Made by a program: the position numbers and the translations under genes. A DNA stretch of 64,000 nucleotides, taken from contig BCIH01000020.1 of the NCBI GenBank assembly GCA_002897115.2, positions 51,388 to 115,387 on the forward strand, written 5' to 3'. Positions 59,487 to 64,000 of this stretch are shown piece by piece. Origin of the DNA: Prototheca cutis. Lineage: Eukaryota > Chlorophyta > Trebouxiophyceae > Chlorellales > Chlorellaceae. The notes below the pieces were generated by a model. The model had not been told where the DNA came from. It was given only the letters and a program-made list of their open reading frames with translations, and did no database searches. Position 1 is the first letter of the stretch, and each line of letters begins with the position of its first letter.

Positions 59487-62011
59487 TTACTGCNGCGCTG
59501 GGCGCTGGAAGCGGTCCGGCCGCTTGCCGGTCTTCCGCAGGTGCTCCACGATGTGCCGCATGTTCAGACACGCCATCAAGTCTCTGTTCCAGAGACGATG
59601 CTCGCCGTTGGGAGGGCGGCACTTCTCGTTGGTGCAGCGCAGCAGCCCGTGGCACACCACCTCGGGCGTCTGCTCCCTGCGGTAGGGGCGTGGGTTGGGC
59701 ACGCGGAGGAACGTCTCCACCGTGCACTCCTCGTCTTCGCAGGCCGGGCAGCGCTTGGAGGTGCGGAACTCGTCGATGAGCACGACCTTGAACCCCGCCT
59801 TGNCCAGCGCCCGCAGCAGCCCGACGTGTGGCATCGGCTCGTGGAAGCGTGCCGGGCCCGGCGAGCAGTCGCCGACGACCAGCGTCGCGCCGTTCGCGAA
59901 CTTGCGCAGGCGCGCGATGACCGCCGCGTAGGCCTTTTGCCGGTAAATGTACGNCCAAAGACGGAGCTTCCGGAAGATGGGCTTGGCATAGTGCTTGCTG
60001 AGCGTCGCCTCGACTTGGCCGAACACGCGCAGGTACGCCAAGAAGTCTGCCACAGTGCAGGCCCTGGCCCCGTTGGGCGCCTCGGCGGCCAGGCGCTGCA
60101 GGGCCTTGCGCACNNCCTTGGTCATGAGCCTCCGGAGCAGCCTCCGGAACTTGCGCGACCGTGTGAGGAACGCCCACTCCCTGCTGCTGATCCGCATGGT
60201 CAGGCGGCNTNCCNTCTNGTGGCNCGAGTCCTCGTGCATGCAGTACATCAAGTCCCCGCGGCCGGGGTCGATGAACACACACTTGCCGAGCCGCTCCAGC
60301 TCCTCGGGGCTGAGGTCATCGACGTAGCGCAGGCCCTCGAGGCCTCGGCGCTTCACGACCCCGCGTCGTGCGGCCGGCTGCTGCGCGCCCGCGCGGTCCT
60401 GCTGAGGGGGGTCAATGCCGTCCGACTCCGCGCTAGCGGCGGTGCCAGCAGTAATGCTGGCGGCCCTGCCACGAACCACGCGGGAGCCGGTCGCTCCCTC
60501 TGCCTCGACTCGCGCGGCGCGGGTGCTGCCGCCGCCGTCCTCGTTGTCATTGCTGTTGTCCTCGCCGTCGCCAGGGAACTTCCGTTTCGCAGGCGGCGCG
60601 CGGCTGCTGCCGCCTTCGTCNCCCATGTCACCGCGGCCCTCGCCGCCAGCGCCGCCGCCACCAGCGCCGCGGCTGCCTCTGCCGCGACCGCCTCTGCCGC
60701 GGCTGCCTCTGCCGCGACTGCCTCTGCCGCGGCCGCCACCAACGCCGCCGCCGTCGCCGCCACTGCCAGCGCCGTTGCCGCCATCAGCACCGCCAGAATG
60801 GCAGGCCCAGCGAGTCTGNCCCGGTGGCTTCTTGATGAAACTGCAGCTGATGCCGTCAGAGCTTACGACTCCCTGGAACTTGTTTCCACTGANGTCCTTG
60901 ATCTCGCGGCGACCTGGCATCAGCAGTGTCCCCCAGATGAACTCCAAGTTGGCCGCGAATGAGCCAAGCTTGCTGTCCTTCAGGAACTGCTTCGCAACGA
61001 TGTAGTTGTCCATCTGCACCGCCCCAGGCACATGCGAAGTGTGCATGGGGATCGCCCGGAACGTGCGCATTCCCTCCTCGACGCGGAAGCGGGACATCGC
61101 GATCATCGCGCGAACGTGCTCCCTCGGGTTGGCCTTGGAGTCGTAGTAGAAGGTGCCCTTTTCGAAGCGGTACCCCGGGGGATAGGCGTTGCGCAGAAGC
61201 TGCAGCAGCCGGTCGTACTTTGCCTGCTGNGTGGCGTCCATTCCCTCCACGGNCGCCTCCAGGCGCCCGAGCGCCTCCTTGATGTGCCTCGCGGGCCCGT
61301 TGACCTCCCGCTCGCGCGTCTCGTTGCGCTTCTTGCGATCCCANNNCTCNCTGCGNGCCCGNGCATCCANCTCCTTCCGGCGGTCCTTGACNTNGAGGAT
61401 CAGGTTCATGGTGCCCCGCACGTGCTCGCCAAAGTGCTTGCGAACGTTGGCCTCCACCGCCGCGCACTGNGNTTCNCCCCAGTACNNGGCATCCTGCACG
61501 TCAAGGAGCANCCGGCTCGTCCACCACGTGGTCTGGGCCATTATGTGCCAATCCATTATAGACAATCCTGCATTCATCCCGCGATGCAAGCAGCACATGC
61601 AACCACAACTCAATCAGTCACCTGGTTCGGTGCGTGGTAGAACTGCCGCCGCTCGTACGCAGTCGCCTGCTGGAACATGGGCCAGGACCTCTNGAAACGG
61701 GCACGGAAGTACGTCGTTTCGTCGTTGCTTGTTTTCCTCCTATGGTAGCTGACCATGTAAAGGAAGGCCTCGGAGAAGAACCTGGGACAGATGAACCGCG
61801 TTGCAAAGTCCGCAGTGCCCGCCTCGTCCTCCTCCAGCAACACGAGTGCGGCAAAGTGCGAGGCATGCTGCTTCACGGGGTGCATCTTTTGGACATACTG
61901 CTCCTGAGGACGATGGAACATGTGCTTCCAGGTCGCCAGCACCGACGCCTTGGCGGCCCTAAAGACGCCCTTGAGCGCCTCCCGCCCGCGGCCCCAAAAG
62001 TCGCGGTCCAT
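59487..62011 (-). CDS. Fanzor: eukaryotic TnpB-like RNA-guided nuclease
   Basis: Fanzors are eukaryotic relatives of TnpB that cut DNA guided by a short RNA and are carried by mobile elements. Two exons, 61622-62011 and 59487-61532, join in phase 0 and give 811 residues. The RuvC-like domain fills the C-terminal third: CVFIDPGRGDLMYC (Asp at about 552), LVVGDCSPGPARFHEP (about 685), VLIDEFRTSKRCPAC (Glu at about 718), zinc-finger pairs CPAC and CTNEKC, and LWNRDLMACLNM (Asp at about 781). The N-terminal half (MDRDFWGRGREALKGVF onward, with ARHIKEALGRLEA and NLEFIWGTLLMPGRREIKD) would be the recognition/wedge part. Between them is a Gly/Arg-rich linker and PPAKRKFPG, a likely nuclear signal. 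Many ambiguous bases lie inside, but no clear stop or frameshift. A further 5' exon is possible. Confidence 0.88.
60640..60790 (-). repeat. RGG-like repeat in the Fanzor linker
   Basis: Short degenerate units encode repeated GRGSRG/GRGGRG, flanked by runs of Gly. On the DNA the unit is about 18 bp (CCTCTGCCGCG repeated). Compositionally like RGG RNA-binding regions. Confidence 0.85.
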
Positions 62012-62164
62012 CGACCTTGCAATCCTGCCTGCTGTAACAATGGGTGGATGGATTGGGCAGGGCGGCGTGAGGTCTCCCACCTTCGACACCTTCAGTTGGG
62101 GGGCCGTTAGAATGCCAACGCGCACGGGACAGCACCGCCTTCCAGAACGGGAACTCACGAGCTG

Positions 62165-62297
62165 ATGTCGACCTGGCTCTCCTATTCGTCCAGAAGACCG
62201 TGGAACCTGCGCTGCCAGGTCGCACGCACTGACGCCTTGGCGGTCGTCATGGCGCCCCTGGGCGCCTCCCGCCCGCTACCCCAAAAGTTGCGGGCCA
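62165..62297 (-). pseudogene. Degenerate duplicate of the Fanzor first exon
   Basis: Reads on the minus strand MARNFWGSGREAPRGAMTT then AKASVRATWQRRFHG, ending at a stop after LLDE. It parallels the intact exon MDRDFWGRGREALKGVF...AAKASVLATWKHMFHR position by position, and similarity extends a few bases upstream (CACCCATT). It lies about 260 bp upstream of the intact copy in the same orientation, so it looks like a decayed tandem duplication or the remains of a second element. Confidence 0.8.
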
Positions 62298-62660
62298 TTC
62301 ATGTTGCACCAGTTATTGTAATGGGTGCATGAAATAGATAGGTTCGCGGGGAATCCCCGTATGTTGTACCGGGCTCCCACTGGCCGACCGCCTCGGGAGA
62401 CGCAGGGCCCTTGGCCTGGGTCAATGGCCAGGACCTTGTAAAACCTCCTTGCACGACCTGTCCCATGAANGAACTAAGCCCATTTTCTGGGCAACGCGGC
62501 AAGGGGATGTGGTCCAACAGGGCATTTTGGGAGACATGCCCTTGCTGCGCAGGTGGGAGTCGATGAATCTCGACAAGGTTTCATCATTTTCTGCCGTCAC
62601 TGTACTCATCGGAGAGGAGTCGACTTCGCAAGGTCTATATTCCCCCTGCATTCACTAAAG
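62298..62660 (-). other. Possible further Fanzor 5' exon or element remnant
   Basis: Two overlapping minus-strand frames are open here, one starting MSTVTAENDETLSRFIDSH and one containing ALLDHIPLPRCPENG-like sequence. Neither can be joined to the Fanzor exons with confidence. One ambiguous base at 62469. Confidence 0.3.
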
Positions 62661-63107
62661 TTACAACACAGTGTTGGACGTGATGTGACGCAGCAGGCAG
62701 TTTCCCAGGGGTCGATTACCCTGCAGGACTCTGCGATGCCACGAGGGTTTCCGATTGCGACAAATCAAGTGTCGAGGGGAGGAAAGGGTTCGATAGCTCT
62801 ACGCGACAGGCCTTTCACGCATCTGCTTACAACAATCAACACATTACATGGATTTGAGAATCAGAACAACCCGGGTTCATGGTCATGACTGTATGAGTGG
62901 GCCAGTCTCGCTCACTCCCCTTCCAGCTGGAACGGGGGGGTCCAGTTATGGTGGGGATTCCGAAGCACAAACCTTAACAGCCGACAAACAGACGTATGAT
63001 CACTGGAATTCACAGAACGAATCATGCGTTGACCTGTGTAAGGCCTTGAAGACCGAGTGTTGAAATCCGCACGTCTTGTAGCCTGTATTTCGCGCAAGGG
63101 TCACATC
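62661..63107. other. Intergenic
   Basis: Upstream of the secreted-protein gene and beyond the Fanzor remnants. No coding support and no clear terminal repeat. Confidence 0.45.
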
Positions 63108-64000
63108 ATGCGAGACATCGCCGCAACAATGGCGTTCGCGCTGCTTATGATTGTCTGTGCTGCTCAAGTGAATGGACGACATACCTCTGAGTAAGCCCCT
63201 TTCAAGGACTTGTTCGAAGGTTGTCGCGGTTTAGGGTTTTCGAATGAATGTGCCCTGCCTGGACCTTTCCTCCGAGGCGCTCTTCCGGAACCTTGCGATA
63301 TTAACGCAATCTCTCTTCCCTCAGTCGACAACTGCTTGAAGCTTCTGGATCGGCAGTCATCAGCGCTGGGAGTGGTTCCGCACTCGCCGGGGGAATCTCT
63401 GCTTCCGACAAATTTACGGGTGTGCGCCGGGATTTATGGTAGGCGTTGGAGGGTTTGAAGGGTGATCGGGTCGTTGGGCCCACAGCTTCTTGCGCCGCAG
63501 ACAGGTGGATGCTGAGATCTGCTCCATTGCATGTGATGAACAGCTGTGTAGAGCTAGTGCCCCTGATATACTGGGCCAAGAACAGACGGCAGCAGCCTCC
63601 CCTGATCCCATGCAGGCACCCAAATCAATGCTCAGGTGGCGGGGGGTACAACGGGTGCTGGAAGTATCCAGCTGGGTGCCCAAGCCAGCTCTGAGACCGG
63701 CAGTAACAAAGCCACTGCCTCCAGTTCCATCGCTGCCTCTGGGACCGATGTTGAGGCTGGGACTGGGGTGCTGGCCATCACCACTCCGAGCACTGCGGTC
63801 GCTTCTTCCCTCGGTGGCGGCTCGGTGCAGCGGCCCAGTCTCCGAATGTAAATGATGGTTTTGTGTCGCCTGTGAGGAGCACACCTTGCTTATGCCTCGC
63901 ACACCTGCCCCCCTCGTCCAACACCACAGGCCGGGGGCAGTGCTGGCGCACCAGCGGCTGTGGACAGCCGGATCAAGACATCGGCAACGACGGAGGCGGG
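63108..64000 (+). CDS. Secreted Ala/Gly/Ser/Thr-rich protein, 3' part outside window
   Basis: Family not recognised. Four exons (63108-63190, 63325-63419, 63616-63824, 63930 to past 64000) join in phases 2, 1 and 0. Exon 1 encodes a signal peptide, MRDIAATMAFALLMIVCAAQ, followed by VNGRHTSDRQLLEASGSA. The mature part is low-complexity and rich in small residues: AGSGSALAGGISASDKFTG, then QVAGGTTGAGSIQLGAQASS, ATASSSIAASGTDVEAGTG and AGGSAGAPAAVDSRIKTSAT. Such composition is common in algal cell-wall and extracellular glycoproteins. If exon 3 were not spliced it would end at a stop near 63851 (RPSLRM); the spliced choice is favoured because exon 4 continues the same composition in frame. Confidence 0.6.

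Noticed and set aside
60640..60790. Spaced repeats as a CRISPR array
   Set aside because: Units are ~18 bp, contiguous and in frame with a protein; there are no unique spacers.
62507..62520. GATGTGGTCC as an inverted copy of the GGACCACCTC repeat
   Set aside because: The match is short and imperfect, so it does not support a terminal inverted repeat.

Overview
This is nuclear DNA from a green alga, most likely a Chlorella-like trebouxiophyte. It is GC-rich (coding parts especially), most genes are split by short GT-AG introns, protein families are of plant type (plastid HSP70 ending in DVIDAEF, ABC1K kinase, PsuG glycosidase, OSCA/CSC1 channel, plant-type SMP-C2 protein), and there are no operons. 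Long homopolymer G or C tracts and one 75-base gap of Ns lie in introns. No rRNA, tRNA or CRISPR array was recognised. Gene models were built by hand from exon frames and splice-phase agreement; most close without a frame break.

Layout. 0-5.2 kb: S-adenosylmethionine synthetase (+) and a long Ala-rich protein with a possible RPN13/Pru-like start (+). 5.9-9.4 kb: archease (-) and a LysM protein (+), divergent. 9.8-19.5 kb: plastid HSP70B (+) and an Urb2/Npa2 ribosome-biogenesis protein (+). 20.7-23.9 kb: a novel GAF-like plus multi-pass membrane protein (-). 24.6-31.3 kb: MPDU1-like PQ-loop protein, ABC1-type kinase and pseudouridine-5'-phosphate glycosidase (all +). 31.8-35.1 kb: tubulin cofactor C (-) and an unrecognised five-exon gene (+), divergent. 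35.6-48.3 kb: SMP-C2 lipid-transfer protein (-) and OSCA/CSC1 channel (+), divergent. 49.0-58.8 kb: SAM-dependent methyltransferase, GH2 beta-mannosidase, a small hydrophilic protein and an armadillo-like protein (all -).

59.3-62.7 kb is the accessory part: a Fanzor gene (eukaryotic TnpB-like, RNA-guided nuclease) on the minus strand. It has RuvC-like motifs and a TnpB-type zinc finger, a Gly/Arg-rich linker, a degenerate upstream copy of its first exon, and just past its stop codon a run of strong hairpins that is a good candidate for its guide (omega/fRNA) scaffold. Ambiguous bases cluster here, as expected for a multicopy element. The window ends in a secreted Ala/Gly/Ser/Thr-rich protein (+) that runs off the end.

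Apart from Fanzor the genes are housekeeping: methyl donor supply, plastid protein folding, ribosome and tRNA maturation, tubulin folding, membrane-contact lipid transfer, osmosensing and sugar or nucleoside turnover. They share no pathway; neighbouring pairs are linked only by divergent promoters.
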